Below, in pieces: positions 41,427 to 51,542 of a stretch of DNA of 64,000 nt; position 1 is the stretch's first letter; the number at the start of each line of letters is the position of its first letter. Made by a program: the position numbers and the translations under genes. The stretch covers positions 803,123 to 867,122 of the forward strand of contig NZ_MTHD01000002.1 in assembly GCF_001956855.1 (NCBI RefSeq). The letters are read 5' to 3'. The stretch comes from Azonexus hydrophilus (lineage in GTDB: Bacteria > Pseudomonadota > Gammaproteobacteria > Burkholderiales > Rhodocyclaceae). The notes beneath the pieces are model-generated. The model was not told the DNA's origin, did no database searches, and saw only the letters and a program-made list of their open reading frames with translations.

Positions 41427-42275
41427 CTACACAACCACCAGTGTCTGCCGCCCGTACCACTCGTCGCCGGCCGCCACTTCCTGCCGGTCATCGGCAGCCG
41501 CCGCCTCGATGCAGAGCATGTGACGCCAGCCGTCGGCCGGCATGTCGGCCAGTGCTGCGCACTTTTCGACCCACGGGTTCCACACCACGACATCGGGGAA
41601 TCCCTGTTGCTGGATACCCAGGCTGAGGTTGCCGGCGCGCAGCAGTTGCGGGCGCCGGACGCGCCGGTAAACACGGTCGGTTTCGCTGTCGACCGCAAGT
41701 TCGGTACCGCTTTCGTTGACCACCCGGTTGCCGTTGGCGGCATCGCGGTAATCGTGGCCGTACAACCCTTCGAGCGCTGCATCCTCGACCTGGACGACGC
41801 GCACGTAGGTGTGCAAGGCACCGGTGAATTCGAAGGCGGCGGTACCGGTATTGACCACGCACAACTCCAGGTCGAGCCGGTCGGCTTCGATCATTGCCGT
41901 CAGTTCGAGACGGAAGGCATGCGGCCACAACGCCCGCGTCGTGTCATCGTCACCGGTTTCCAGCGTCACCAGCGCGTAGTCGTCGCCGCTGCGCCGCGCG
42001 CTCTCGCTCCACACCCGCGTGCGCACGAGACCGTGTTTGGGCAGGTCGCCCCGGTCGGAAAACTGCGGGAAGCAGACCGGCACGCCGCCGCGGATGGCGA
42101 CGCTGCCATCGAACACCGCCTTGTCGGAGAGATAGAGGCGCTCGCGGCCATCCGGGGTGATCCAGGACAGCACCTGGGCGCCAAGTTTGCTGATGACGGC
42201 GCTGCTGCCTTGCGGACCGAGCAGGCGCAAGGCAGGGATGCCGTGGAATTCGATGTCTTCAATGCCGGTTTTCAT
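41427..42275 (-). CDS. D-hexose-6-phosphate mutarotase (YeaD family)
   Basis: A 282-residue cytosolic aldose-1-epimerase-fold protein that interconverts alpha and beta hexose 6-phosphates. Visible are GAQVLSWITPDGRERLYLS, RGGVPVCFPQFSDRG, KHGLVRTRVW (catalytic His), ALHTYVRV and FPDVVVWNPWVEKCAALADM. Length is normal. The start overlaps the end of the DUF3301 gene by 17 bases. Confidence 0.9.
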   Translation of the reverse strand: MKTGIEDIEFHGIPALRLLGPQGSSAVISKLGAQVLSWITPDGRERLYLSDKAVFDGSVAIRGGVPVCFPQFSDRGDLPKHGLVRTRVWSESARRSGDDYALVTLETGDDDTTRALWPHAFRLELTAMIEADRLDLELCVVNTGTAAFEFTGALHTYVRVVQVEDAALEGLYGHDYRDAANGNRVVNESGTELAVDSETDRVYRRVRRPQLLRAGNLSLGIQQQGFPDVVVWNPWVEKCAALADMPADGWRHMLCIEAAAADDRQEVAAGDEWYGRQTLVVV

Positions 42276-42609
42276 GGGAATCTTTGGAGTTGGGGACGAC
42301 GTAGAGTTGGGGACGCAGATGCAGGTACTCGACCTGATGACCGAGCAGGGTCACGCTGCCGTTGCGGCGGTTGTTGCCGGTATCGCTGTATTCGAAAGTC
42401 AGCGTACGACGCAGGCGCAGGCGGCCGTCGTCGTCACGCGCCAGCGCGTTGACGCGACCGATGACGGTCTCGTCAAGAAATTGCAGCCCCTCGTCGGCGC
42501 AGGCGTTCTGCGCGGCCAGTATCCCGATTTCGCGGGCCTTCAGCGTATCCAGCCAGAACCAGACACCGGCTGCAGCGACGAGGATGAAAATGCTTTCGTA
42601 AATAGGCAT
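42259..42609 (-). CDS. DUF3301-like membrane-anchored protein
   Basis: A 116-residue protein with one N-terminal helix (ESIFILVAAAGVWFWLDTL) followed by a short polar domain with REIGILAAQNACADEGLQFL and a LRRTLTFEYSDTGNNRRNG segment, the DUF3301 pattern. Function unknown. It is translationally linked to the mutarotase gene and divergent from rlmJ. Confidence 0.8.
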   Translation of the reverse strand: MPIYESIFILVAAAGVWFWLDTLKAREIGILAAQNACADEGLQFLDETVIGRVNALARDDDGRLRLRRTLTFEYSDTGNNRRNGSVTLLGHQVEYLHLRPQLYVVPNSKDSHENRH

Positions 42610-42632
42610 GGGGCCGAAGTATACTGCCTGCC

Positions 42633-43478
42633 ATGCTCAGTTACCGCCACGCTTATCACGCCGGCAATCACGCCGATGTGCTCAAACACCTGATCCTGTT
42701 GCAGATCGCCCAGTACATGGGCGAAAAACCTGCGCCCTTCTGGATCATCGACACCCATGCCGGCGCCGGCCGCTACGCGCTCGACTCGGCCCACGCCAGC
42801 AAGCTCGCCGAATGGCGCGACGGCGTCGGCCGCCTGTGGAACGCGACCAGCCTGCCGCCTGCTGCGGTCGACTACCTCGATTTCGTCAAAATGCTCAACC
42901 CGCACGGCCAGTTGCAGCACTACCCGGGCTCGCCCTGGCTGGCCCGCCAGCTGCTGCGCGAATCCGACCGCCTGCGCCTGTATGAGTTGCACAGCAGCGA
43001 CAGCAAGCTGCTGCAGGAATGTTTCCGCGGCGCCGGCCGTCAGGTGACGATCACCGAAGGCGATGGCTTTACCGGCCTGAAGGCCATCCTGCCACCGCCA
43101 CCGCGGCGGGCGCTGGTGCTGATCGATCCGTCCTACGAGACCCGGGCCGACTACGGCGGCGTGATCAAGGCGCTGCAGGAAGCGATGAAACGCTTTCCGA
43201 CCGGCACCTACGCGCTGTGGTACCCGATGCTGCTGAAGCCCGAATCGCGCCAGTTGCCGGATCGCCTGAAACGCCTGGGGGCGGCCAACTGGCTGAACGC
43301 GACACTCGAAGTCAAAGCCCCGCCGCACGACGGTTTCGGCATGTACGGCAGCGGCATGTTCATCATCAACCCGCCGTGGACGCTGGAAAAGACACTGCAC
43401 GAGACACTGCCGGCGCTGGCGACACTGCTCGCCCAGGGGCCCGGCGCGAAACATACGCTGGAAAGTCAGACGACCTGA
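42633..43478 (+). CDS. rlmJ: 23S rRNA (adenine2030-N6)-methyltransferase
   Basis: A 281-residue protein with the RlmJ N-terminus MLSYRHAYHAGNHADVLKH and the catalytic-type motif LVLIDPSYE (DPPY class) followed by FPTGTYALWYPML. Rossmann SAM-binding parts include DTHAGAGRYAL. It modifies A2030 in 23S rRNA. No partner needed. Confidence 0.94.
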   Translation: MLSYRHAYHAGNHADVLKHLILLQIAQYMGEKPAPFWIIDTHAGAGRYALDSAHASKLAEWRDGVGRLWNATSLPPAAVDYLDFVKMLNPHGQLQHYPGSPWLARQLLRESDRLRLYELHSSDSKLLQECFRGAGRQVTITEGDGFTGLKAILPPPPRRALVLIDPSYETRADYGGVIKALQEAMKRFPTGTYALWYPMLLKPESRQLPDRLKRLGAANWLNATLEVKAPPHDGFGMYGSGMFIINPPWTLEKTLHETLPALATLLAQGPGAKHTLESQTT

Positions 43479-43509
43479 AATCCCCGCCGGAAGCCGGCGG
43501 CCTCCCCAT

Positions 43510-43550
43510 GCTATAGTCGCAAAAAAATATAGCGAACGTAATAGACGTTC
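43510..43550. promoter_or_regulatory. Two adjacent inverted repeats before the binding-protein gene
   Basis: GCTATA (43510-43515) pairs with TATAGC (43528-43533) around an A-run. GAACGT (43534-43539) pairs with ACGTTC (43545-43550) with a 5-base spacer immediately after. The gap 43479-43591 also holds a GC hairpin CCGCCGG-AAG-CCGGCGG at 43484-43500 without a T-run. A regulator site is possible; no family consensus recognised. Confidence 0.4.
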
Positions 43551-43591
43551 ACTGGGGAAAGCACCGACTACCACTACCTGAAGGGATCACG

Positions 43592-44350
43592 GTGTTCAGA
43601 TTGTTTGCCTGCCTGCCGGCCTTGCTGCTTGCGTTGTTTCCGCCGGGCGCGATTGCGCAACATCAGGCTCTTGCCGTTGCCATCACCGACTCCGCCCCGC
43701 CCTTCGCCTACCGTGACGAAAACGGCAAACTCAAAGGTTTCAACGTTGATCTCGTACACGCGCTTTGTCAGCGCTTGCAACGCGAATGCCGCCTGGAAGT
43801 ACTGCGCTTTCCCGAAGTCATTCCGGCCGTCAATGCCGGCCGTTTCGATCTCGGCGTCGCCAACACCCTGCGCACGCCGGAACGCGAAAAACTGGTCCGT
43901 TTCACCCGCGTCATCTGGCGCTCGACCTCCAGCCTGATTGGCCTGCGCGAACTCGGCGGCGCCCAGCGGACAACACTGCTGGCACGCGAGCAGACCTGCG
44001 CCATTTCGGGCTCGCGCCAGCTCGGCTGGCTTGGCGAAAATGCCGCCCGGGCGCCCATCCCGGCCGCCAGCAACGGCGAGTTGCTGGCGCAGCTCACCCG
44101 GGAACAATGCGCCCTCGCACTGTTGCCGACACAGCAGGCCCTGTCCTTCCTGCAGGGCAAGGATGGTCAGCGTTTTGGCTACATTGGCGCACCGCTCGAC
44201 GACAACGGCCTCGGCGGCGATGTCCATATCGCGCTGCGCCCCGGTAACGACAACCTGAAAGACGAGGTCGATGCCGCCCTTGAATCACTGATCCGCGACG
44301 GCACTCACGAACGTCTTTCGCGTCGCCACTTCCCCTATAGCATCCTGTAA
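43592..44350 (+). CDS. Periplasmic solute-binding protein (SBP_bac_3 type)
   Basis: A 252-residue exported protein, GTG start with AAGGG ahead. The signal peptide ([19 protein letters not shown]) precedes the family-3 binding fold: [54 protein letters not shown]. The pattern is that of amino-acid-type binding proteins, but no ABC permease is near. Five bases later a hybrid kinase begins, so it is probably a ligand-binding partner of that kinase rather than a transport component. Confidence 0.85.
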   Translation: MFRLFACLPALLLALFPPGAIAQHQALAVAITDSAPPFAYRDENGKLKGFNVDLVHALCQRLQRECRLEVLRFPEVIPAVNAGRFDLGVANTLRTPEREKLVRFTRVIWRSTSSLIGLRELGGAQRTTLLAREQTCAISGSRQLGWLGENAARAPIPAASNGELLAQLTREQCALALLPTQQALSFLQGKDGQRFGYIGAPLDDNGLGGDVHIALRPGNDNLKDEVDAALESLIRDGTHERLSRRHFPYSIL

Positions 44351-44355
44351 GCACG

Positions 44356-46731
44356 ATGGCCGAACGGAAAACCGGAGCACCGCCCAGCCTGCGGCAGGTA
44401 TCGACGGTCGTGCTGGCCGTTCTGCTGATCATTCTGTCGGCTGCCGGTTTCCTGTTGACACGGCAGATGCTCGATCTACAGGCACTGGCCGAGACCCACC
44501 GCCAGCAGGCGGCTTCGAGCCTGAGCGAAAAAGTCCGGGCGGTGACCAATATCGAGCGCCTGATCCTGCTCGGCGACCAGTTGAGCAGCGCCCCCGGGCG
44601 GGATAGCTGGCAGGCCGCAGGCCGTGCCTTCCAGGCCCTGACCTACCATCCGTCGCTGCAGGAACTGGATGGCCGTGAAGCCGTTATCCGCACTGGCTTT
44701 TCGGTAGCCGAGGAACTGCTCGCGCTACGTGAAAGCAATGCAACGGAGTCCGCGATCATGGATCTATGGGAAAGCCAGCGCGAACAACTGACCCGAATTG
44801 CCGAGGAAACCTCGGGCGGCATGATCGCCCACACCACACAACTGGCTGACACCGCTGCCCGTTCGGCCCGGCAAATGCTGCTGCTGGCGCTGGCCTTCTC
44901 GGTCCTGCTGCTACTCAGTCTGGTGGCGCTGCTGCGCATCCTGAAAGTGCAATTGATCGATCCCTTGCTGGCTGTTTCCCGACAACTGGCCGCAATGCGC
45001 TCGGGGGCCGGCACGCCGCACAAACTGCCGTCGGCACGCAATCTTGAAGTCTCCGAAGTATTCAATGCACTGCAGGCGCTGCAGGACACGCAGGCAGCAC
45101 TGAAGGACAGCGAGGAACGCCAGCGCCTGGCCCTGGCCGGCGCCAACCAGGGCTTGTTCGATCTCGACATGCTGAGCGGGCGCGTCCGCGTCAGCCCGGA
45201 ATACGCCGAAATGCTGGGTTATCCGCCGGAAGAGTTTGCCGAACTCAACTTCGCCCGCTGGGAAACCCTCCTCCACCCGGACGATCTGCCGGCAACCCTG
45301 CGTAATTACGAAGATTACGTCGCCGGCCGCATTCCGGAATACCAGATCGAATTCCGCATGCGTACCCACGACGGCCGGTGGAAATGGCTGCTATCCAAAG
45401 CCAGCATCCAGTCGCGTGACACCACCGGCAAGCCGATACGGATGCTCGGCACGCATACCGACATCTCCGCATTGAAAGCCGCCGAAGCGGAAATCCGCGC
45501 GCTGAACGGTGAACTGGAAGCGCGCGTCGCCCAACGCACCGCCGAGCTGGAAAATGCCAAGCGCCAGGCCGAACTCGCGACGCTGGCGAAGAGCGCTTTC
45601 CTCGCCAACATGAGCCACGAGATCCGGACGCCGCTCAACGCCATTGCCGGGATGGCCCACCTGATTCGCCGGGCCGGCCTGGAGCCACTGCAGCAGCAAC
45701 GCCTGGACAAGCTCGAAGCGGCTGGCCAGCACCTGCTGGAAATCATCAACGACGTGCTCGACCTGTCGAAGATCGAGGCCGGCAAACTGCAGCTGGAACC
45801 CCGCAGCTTTGCCCTGCCGACGCTCTTTGAAAACATCTGCTCGATGCTGCAAGCCCGCGCCGAACTCAAGCAATTGCCACTACGCCGCGAACTGCCAACC
45901 GGCATTCACTGGCTGGTTGGCGACACCACGCGGCTGCAGCAGGCGCTGCTCAATTACGCGGTCAACGCGCTGAAATTCACGGAAACCGGCAGCATCACGT
46001 TGCGTGCGCTGGTCGTCAACGAATGTGAAGACAGCCTGCTGCTGCGTTTTGAAGTCACTGACAGCGGAATCGGCATTGCCCCGGAAGCGCTCGGCCGGCT
46101 GTTCTCGGCCTTCGAACAGGCGGACAACTCGACAACGCGCAAGTATGGCGGCACCGGGCTCGGCCTGGCCATCACCCGCAAGATTGCCGAGGCGATGGAT
46201 GGTGAAGCGGGCGCCATCAGCACACCCGGCCAGGGCAGCACCTTCTGGTTTACCGCCTGGCTGAAGAAAGGCGATCCGCAGCGCCTGCTCGACCGCGCCA
46301 GCGTCGACAGCATGGAAGCCGAACTGATGCGGCTGGCCACCGGCAAGCGCGTGCTGCTGGCCGAGGACGAACCGATCAACCGCGAAATTGCCCAGATGCT
46401 GCTGGCCGACGCCGGGCTGGCCGCCGACGCTGCCGAGGATGGCCGGCAGGCGCTGGCCATGGCGGCTGCGCAGCACTACGACCTGATCCTGATGGACATC
46501 CAGATGCCGAACCTGGACGGTCTCGAAGCGACCCGGCAGATCCGCCGCCTGCCGGGATACGCCAGCACGCCGATCATCGCGATGACCGCCAATGCCTTCG
46601 CCGAGGACAAGGAACGCTGTTTTGCTGCCGGCATGGACGAGTTCATCGCCAAGCCGATTCTCCCCGAAGCCTTCTACGGCCAGTTGCTGCTCAGCCTGTC
46701 GTCGTCAACCGCGACTGCAGTTGTGCCTTGA
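44356..46731 (+). CDS. Membrane hybrid histidine kinase paired with a binding protein
   Basis: A 791-residue kinase: TM1 ([18 protein letters not shown]), a periplasmic helical domain (about 40-170), TM2 ([20 protein letters not shown]), a PAS/PAC module ([19 protein letters not shown] through the [14 protein letters not shown] linker), HisKA with [16 protein letters not shown], HATPase ([23 protein letters not shown]) and a receiver ([13 protein letters not shown]). The closest relatives in the window are the two hybrid kinases at 25570-29835. Ligand sensing probably comes via the upstream binding protein. The 3' end overlaps the convergent DUF3095 gene by 41 bases. Confidence 0.88.
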   Translation: MAERKTGAPPSLRQVSTVVLAVLLIILSAAGFLLTRQMLDLQALAETHRQQAASSLSEKVRAVTNIERLILLGDQLSSAPGRDSWQAAGRAFQALTYHPSLQELDGREAVIRTGFSVAEELLALRESNATESAIMDLWESQREQLTRIAEETSGGMIAHTTQLADTAARSARQMLLLALAFSVLLLLSLVALLRILKVQLIDPLLAVSRQLAAMRSGAGTPHKLPSARNLEVSEVFNALQALQDTQAALKDSEERQRLALAGANQGLFDLDMLSGRVRVSPEYAEMLGYPPEEFAELNFARWETLLHPDDLPATLRNYEDYVAGRIPEYQIEFRMRTHDGRWKWLLSKASIQSRDTTGKPIRMLGTHTDISALKAAEAEIRALNGELEARVAQRTAELENAKRQAELATLAKSAFLANMSHEIRTPLNAIAGMAHLIRRAGLEPLQQQRLDKLEAAGQHLLEIINDVLDLSKIEAGKLQLEPRSFALPTLFENICSMLQARAELKQLPLRRELPTGIHWLVGDTTRLQQALLNYAVNALKFTETGSITLRALVVNECEDSLLLRFEVTDSGIGIAPEALGRLFSAFEQADNSTTRKYGGTGLGLAITRKIAEAMDGEAGAISTPGQGSTFWFTAWLKKGDPQRLLDRASVDSMEAELMRLATGKRVLLAEDEPINREIAQMLLADAGLAADAAEDGRQALAMAAAQHYDLILMDIQMPNLDGLEATRQIRRLPGYASTPIIAMTANAFAEDKERCFAAGMDEFIAKPILPEAFYGQLLLSLSSSTATAVVP

Positions 46732-47884
46732 GCTGGCGGGCGGCCAGCGTATAACCACCGTCGCTGCCGTCGATGAAATGCAGGTGCTTGCCTTCGTGCG
46801 ATTCGACCAGGCAGGTGATCAGGGCTTCGCGTGACTGGTTGATGCCCCAGGCCAGCGCCCCCGTAGCCGCCTCGTCCTGCAGGCGGCGCGTCAGTTCGGC
46901 GGCCTGCGACTCGCTGGCGTCGAGCACCATGCGCAATGCACCGTCGAATTTGCGGAAATCGGTGTTGCTGACCATATCGTCGCGATAGCGACTCCAGCGC
47001 ACCGCCCGGGTATCGATGTTGCGGGCGAACAACCAGAGCCCGGCAAGGTTCTGCAGCAGCATGCGCAGGACGTAGGCCAGCTTGCCCGGCAGGCCTGTTC
47101 TCCAGGTGCGAACCATCAGTTCGCCACCGAGGCTCAGCGGGGAAAAGGACAGTTTCAGCCGCTCCGGACGCAGCGGGTGACTGCCACCGAGGTCGCCGAA
47201 GATATCGCCAATCGCTGCCAGCACGCGCCGGTACGTCGCCTGGTTGATCTGCGGATCGGCAGTCGTGGCGACGATGATCAACGACAGCTTGTAGTCGCGA
47301 AAACTCGGCACGTTCTGCCAGCGGCACTCAAAGCCCTCAAAGCTGGCTTCGGCCGGCCCTTCGCCACGCCGGACATGGACCACACCACTGCCACTGCCGG
47401 CCTTGACGCGGCGTTCGGCTTCTTCCCAGCCGCGTCCGGAAAACACCGGCTGGCTGACCTGCGACGACAGCTTGATCCGGGCCACCCGGACCCAGTGGCC
47501 ATCGCGACACAGATCGCCGACGCGAACCAGGCCGGCGCGCAGGTCCAGGCCGAAACTGCCGGCCGCGAGTTCCTGCGTTCCGCGCAGGGCAACGATGGCG
47601 CGTTCGCGCAGGCTTTCCGGAATGGCGAAGGTGGCGCCGTCGCCACCGAAGATGAAGGGCAGTTCCAGTGTCCGGTCGATGTTGGCGATGGCGGCAATGC
47701 AGGCAACACCGACTGTATTGACCTTCTTGTAAGCGCCTTCGGCGATTGCCTGGGTCGAATCGACGATGTCGGCGATGACCACCCACCAGTCCTCCGGCAG
47801 TTCGACGTGACAGCTGGTGTCGATCGCCGCCTCGAACGACGGCAGCGCCGGCAGATCGCGATAGAAGGCGGGCTGCCCGCTCAT
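46691..47884 (-). CDS. DUF3095 (nucleotide-cyclase-like) protein
   Basis: A 397-residue cytosolic protein. The N-terminal half looks like a class III cyclase fold ([35 protein letters not shown]), but a full catalytic set is not evident. The second half has [20 protein letters not shown] and [19 protein letters not shown], the DUF3095 hallmark. Function unproven; cyclase activity is only possible. Its start overlaps the stop of the upstream pyrophosphohydrolase gene by one base. Confidence 0.82.
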   Translation of the reverse strand: MSGQPAFYRDLPALPSFEAAIDTSCHVELPEDWWVVIADIVDSTQAIAEGAYKKVNTVGVACIAAIANIDRTLELPFIFGGDGATFAIPESLRERAIVALRGTQELAAGSFGLDLRAGLVRVGDLCRDGHWVRVARIKLSSQVSQPVFSGRGWEEAERRVKAGSGSGVVHVRRGEGPAEASFEGFECRWQNVPSFRDYKLSLIIVATTADPQINQATYRRVLAAIGDIFGDLGGSHPLRPERLKLSFSPLSLGGELMVRTWRTGLPGKLAYVLRMLLQNLAGLWLFARNIDTRAVRWSRYRDDMVSNTDFRKFDGALRMVLDASESQAAELTRRLQDEAATGALAWGINQSREALITCLVESHEGKHLHFIDGSDGGYTLAARQLKAQLQSRLTTTG

Positions 47885-48243
47885 CAGTTGCCCAGTTCGG
47901 TGTACTTGGCGCGCGAACCGTAAGCCTTGTCGACCGGATATTTTTCGCCGTTCCTGAGCAGTTTGACCCGGGCGGCCTCAAGCAGGTCGATGCCGGCCTT
48001 ATCGGCGATCAACAGCAGGTAGAGCAGGATGTCGGCGCATTCGTCGCGCAAGGCCTGGGCACGGACCGGATCGGCCGGCAGGGCTTCGATCTCGTCGTCG
48101 CGCTGCCACTGCGTCAGCTCGAGCAATTCACCGGCTTCCAGGTTGAGCGAGACGATCAGGTTGCGCAGCGTATGGAACTGCTGCCAGTCGCGCGCATCGC
48201 GGAATTCGAGCAGTGCTGCGGTCAACGCCTTCAAATCGGCCAA
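47884..48243 (-). CDS. MazG-like nucleotide pyrophosphohydrolase
   Basis: Chosen start TTG 48243 has a strong GGAGGAAG site, giving 119 residues (LADLKALTAALLEFRDARDW). The frame is open back to 48348 but that would overlap the next gene. The all-alpha NTP pyrophosphohydrolase motif is clear: LEAGELLELTQW (E-x2-E) and DECADILLYLLLIADKAGID (E-x3-D). Small members hydrolyse dCTP or other non-canonical nucleotides. Located between DUF3095 and an SLC13 gene. Confidence 0.85.
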   Translation of the reverse strand: MADLKALTAALLEFRDARDWQQFHTLRNLIVSLNLEAGELLELTQWQRDDEIEALPADPVRAQALRDECADILLYLLLIADKAGIDLLEAARVKLLRNGEKYPVDKAYGSRAKYTELGN

Positions 48244-48296
48244 TTTTCTTCCTCCGGACTGGTCGACCGCATGATGCCACAGCCGGCCCGGATCGC

Positions 48297-50093
48297 TCAG
48301 GGCTGCAGCGGCCAGAACAGCGGAATCAGCAGGCTGGCGAGCAGCCACATGATGATGTTCATCGGGATGCCCATGCGCGCAAAATCGGCGAACCTGTAGT
48401 TGCCGGCGCTATAGACCAGCGTGTTCGTCTGGTAGCCGATCGGTGTCGCGAAACTGCAGCTGGCGGCGAACATCACGCCGACGACAAAGGGCCGCGGATC
48501 GACGCCGAGTTGCTGGGCGACGCCAATGACCACCGGCGTGAACAGCACGGCGATGGCGTTGTTGCTGACGAATTCGGTGGCAATCGAGGTCAGCAGGATG
48601 ACCAGCGACAGCATCAGCCAGGGCGACAGGCCGTCGCCGAGCACGACCAGTTGCGTCGCCAGCATTGCCGCCAGACCCGAAGTGTTCATCGCGATGCTGA
48701 TCGCCAGCATGCCGAAAATCATGATCAGGATCGGCCATTCGATCGCCTTGTAGGCTTCGTCGGCGCGAATGCAGCCGGTAGCGACGACGATGGCGGCGCC
48801 GATCAGCGCCAGCCCCTCGATCGGCATGACGTTGAAGGCCGCCAGCAGCATCACGCCGGCGATGGTCGCCAGCGCGATCGGCGCCTTGGCCTGGCGATTG
48901 GTCACCTGCCGCCCGTCGGTGATGGCGAACAGGTCGCCGTTGTCGCAGAAACGCTTGATCTGGGCCGGCGTGCCTTCGACCAGCAGCACGTCGCCGACCT
49001 GCAACTGGAAATCTTCGCCGATCTGCGAAAACGACGCATCGCGCCGGTGCACCGCAATCAGGTGAATGCCGTAACGGGCCAGCAGGTCGAGGTCGCGGAT
49101 CGGCCGCAGCACGTAGCGCGAAGTCTGGCCGACGATGGCTTCAACCATGACCACATCGCGCCGACGCAGGGTTTCCAGGTCGTGGCTGCTGCCCTGCACC
49201 TGCAGGCCGACCAGGTCGGTGCTGCGCAGTTCCATCATGGCGCTGCTGCGGCTATGGACGACGACGCGGTCGCCGGCCTCGATGCGCGTTGCCGGATCGG
49301 GATTGGCAATCTCGTTTTCGCCGCGGCACAGGTTGAGCACCTGGATGACGCCGTTGGCCAGCTTGGCTTCCTTCAGGGTCTTGCCGATCAGGTGCGAATC
49401 GACCGGCACGAACAATTCGGTCATGAACAGCCGGTCGCCGCTGCCGGTGAATTGCTGGGTCAGCGTCTCGCGTACCGGCAGCAGGCGCTGGGCGAAAAAG
49501 AACATGAAGGCACAACCGGCCAGCGCCATGACGATGGCCGGCGCGCTGATCTCGAACATCGAAAACGGCTCAAGCCCCTGCGCCCGGGCCACGCCATCGA
49601 CGAGGATGTTGGTCGAGGTACCGACCATGGTGATCAGGCCGCCGAGAATGGTCGCGTAGGACAACGGAATCAGCAGCCGCGACGGCGCGATGTTGTAGCG
49701 CCCGGCCATGGCGATCACCGCCGGAATCATCACCATCACCACCGGCGTGTTGTTGATGAACGGCGACACCAGCAGGCCGACCAGCAGCAAGGCCACCAGC
49801 AATCGCCGCTCGCTCTGCCCGGCCATGGCGCCGAGCCAGTCGCCGAGGCGATCGACGCAGCCGGTTTTCGACAAGGCGCCGCTGATGATGAACAGGCAGG
49901 CGATGGTGATCGGCGCACTGTTGCCGAACACGCTGGTGACTTCCTTCGCCGACAAGAGGCCCAAGGCCAGCAGCACCGCCACCGCCACCATCACCGCCAC
50001 GTCCGGCTTCAGCCATTCGCGCACGAAGGCGGCGAACAGGCCAATCAGGACCAGGCCGACAGCAGCGGCGTGCAGGTGTTCGGGAAGCAGCAT
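48297..50093 (-). CDS. SLC13 family (DASS) permease with central RCK_C domains
   Basis: About 598 residues from ATG 50093 (a GTG at 50126 would add 11). N- and C-terminal membrane halves carry SLC13 signatures (FINNTPVVMVMIPAVIAMAG and FVSNNAIAVLFTPVVIGVA), and two TrkA_C/RCK_C-type cytosolic domains lie in the middle (LFMTELFVPVDSHLIGKTL and RRDASFSQIGEDFQLQVGDV). Members move sulfate, dicarboxylates or other anions with Na+; the substrate here is not clear. Confidence 0.88.
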   Translation of the reverse strand: MLLPEHLHAAAVGLVLIGLFAAFVREWLKPDVAVMVAVAVLLALGLLSAKEVTSVFGNSAPITIACLFIISGALSKTGCVDRLGDWLGAMAGQSERRLLVALLLVGLLVSPFINNTPVVMVMIPAVIAMAGRYNIAPSRLLIPLSYATILGGLITMVGTSTNILVDGVARAQGLEPFSMFEISAPAIVMALAGCAFMFFFAQRLLPVRETLTQQFTGSGDRLFMTELFVPVDSHLIGKTLKEAKLANGVIQVLNLCRGENEIANPDPATRIEAGDRVVVHSRSSAMMELRSTDLVGLQVQGSSHDLETLRRRDVVMVEAIVGQTSRYVLRPIRDLDLLARYGIHLIAVHRRDASFSQIGEDFQLQVGDVLLVEGTPAQIKRFCDNGDLFAITDGRQVTNRQAKAPIALATIAGVMLLAAFNVMPIEGLALIGAAIVVATGCIRADEAYKAIEWPILIMIFGMLAISIAMNTSGLAAMLATQLVVLGDGLSPWLMLSLVILLTSIATEFVSNNAIAVLFTPVVIGVAQQLGVDPRPFVVGVMFAASCSFATPIGYQTNTLVYSAGNYRFADFARMGIPMNIIMWLLASLLIPLFWPLQP

Positions 50094-50230
50094 CGGGGGC
50101 AGGCGAATGAGGATGACAGGGCGCACAGGTTAGCGCCTGCCCCACCGAATCATAAAGAATGAAAAATGTTTTTGTTATAGCGATTCAATATATGAAGCAG
50201 CACGCCCACGCTCGATTTATCATGCATTTT

Positions 50231-50244
50231 TGCGGTCGACCGCA
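50231..50244. repeat. Full palindromic TGCGGTCGACCGCA, intergenic
   Basis: A perfect 14-bp palindrome in the 150-base gap between the SLC13 gene and the gamma carbonic anhydrase gene, flanked by T5 and AATATT. It is the only intergenic full-length palindrome copy of the recurrent word. Confidence 0.7.
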
Positions 50245-50271
50245 ATATTCGAACACTTTTCAGGAGACGAC

Positions 50272-50793
50272 ATGCCCCTCTACCAGCTCGACGACAAAAC
50301 CCCGCAACTCGGCAGCAACGCCTGGATCGCGCCGAACGCCACCGTGATCGGCGACGTCCGCCTCGGCGCCAACGCGTCGGTGTGGTGGAACGCGACGCTG
50401 CGCGGCGACAATGACCCGATCCACATCGGCGCCAATACCAACATCCAGGATGGTTCGGTGCTGCACACCGACGAAGGTGTGCCGATGCACATCGGCGACA
50501 ACGTTACCGTCGGCCATCTGGTCATGCTGCACGGCTGCACCGTTGGTGACGGCAGCCTGATCGGCATCGGCTCGGTGATCCTCAACCGGGCGGTGATCGG
50601 CAAAGGCTGCATCGTCGGCGCCAATACACTGATTCCGGAAGGCAAGGTCTTTCCCGACCGCTGCCTGATCGTCGGCTCACCGGGCAAGGTGGTGCGCGAA
50701 CTGTCCGAGGAAGATGCGGCAAAGCTGTTGAAATCGGCCGAACACTACGTCGACAACGCGGCGCGCTATCGTACGCAACTGACTGAAATCTAG
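50272..50793 (+). CDS. Gamma carbonic anhydrase family protein (YrdA type)
   Basis: A 173-residue left-handed beta-helix protein with hexapeptide repeats: [60 protein letters not shown], and the zinc His in [20 protein letters not shown]. The usual trimer fold is expected. It has CAGGAG ahead of ATG 50272. The substrate of small bacterial members is often not CO2; function uncertain. It meets the convergent hydrolase gene with a 4-base overlap. Confidence 0.9.
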   Translation: MPLYQLDDKTPQLGSNAWIAPNATVIGDVRLGANASVWWNATLRGDNDPIHIGANTNIQDGSVLHTDEGVPMHIGDNVTVGHLVMLHGCTVGDGSLIGIGSVILNRAVIGKGCIVGANTLIPEGKVFPDRCLIVGSPGKVVRELSEEDAAKLLKSAEHYVDNAARYRTQLTEI

Positions 50794-51542
50794 CCGACGA
50801 AACCGGCAATCGCCGCCAGCACAGCCGCTTCCTGGTCGCGCTGCGGCGAGTGGCCGCAGTTCGCCAGCTTGAGCAGTTGTGTTCCCGGCACTTGCTCCGC
50901 GATGACCTCGATCTGGCGCATCGTCGCGTATTCGTCGTTCTCGCCCTGGATTGCCAGTACCGGGCAGCGGATCGTCGGCAGCAATTCCTCAATGTTCCAG
51001 TCACGGAATTCGGGCGACAGCCAGCAGTCGTTCCAGTCGTGGAACACGCGCACCGCGTCGCGGTGGTAGCGCGCCAGCTTCTGTGGCCAGTCGCTGCTGC
51101 CCCAGTATTTGCGGGCAACACGAATGCCGGCCAGGGTTTCTTCCTCGATGAATTCGTGCGGCGCCATGACTACCACGCCGGATACCGCCGCCGGGAAACT
51201 GCCGGCGTGGATCAGCGCGATGCTGCCGCCGTCGCTGTGGCCGACCAGGACCGGGCGCTCGATGCCGAGTGCGGCAAGGAAGGCCGGCAGCACTTCGCGA
51301 CCCTCGCGGTGCATGTAGTCCGGCTGGCGTGGCTGCGGGTGCGGGTCCGAGGCGCCGTAGCCCGGCCGCGAATAGACGACGACCCGGCACCCGGTTGCTG
51401 CCGCCAGTTTTTCGGGAAAATCCCGCCACATGGCGACGCAGCCGAGGCCTTCGTGCAGCAGTACCAGCGTCGGCCGGTCGGTGGCGGTCGGCGGGAAATC
51501 CTTGTATTCGAGGTTCAGGCCTTCGATCTTGATCTGTTTCAT
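50790..51542 (-). CDS. Alpha/beta hydrolase
   Basis: A 250-residue cytosolic hydrolase: oxyanion region [14 protein letters not shown], nucleophile motif [15 protein letters not shown] (Ser in GHSDGG), Asp/Glu in [14 protein letters not shown], and the catalytic His in [12 protein letters not shown]. The substrate is unknown. ATG 51542 overlaps the upstream hydrolase stop by 4 bases, so the two hydrolases are coupled. Confidence 0.88.
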   Translation of the reverse strand: MKQIKIEGLNLEYKDFPPTATDRPTLVLLHEGLGCVAMWRDFPEKLAAATGCRVVVYSRPGYGASDPHPQPRQPDYMHREGREVLPAFLAALGIERPVLVGHSDGGSIALIHAGSFPAAVSGVVVMAPHEFIEEETLAGIRVARKYWGSSDWPQKLARYHRDAVRVFHDWNDCWLSPEFRDWNIEELLPTIRCPVLAIQGENDEYATMRQIEVIAEQVPGTQLLKLANCGHSPQRDQEAAVLAAIAGFVG

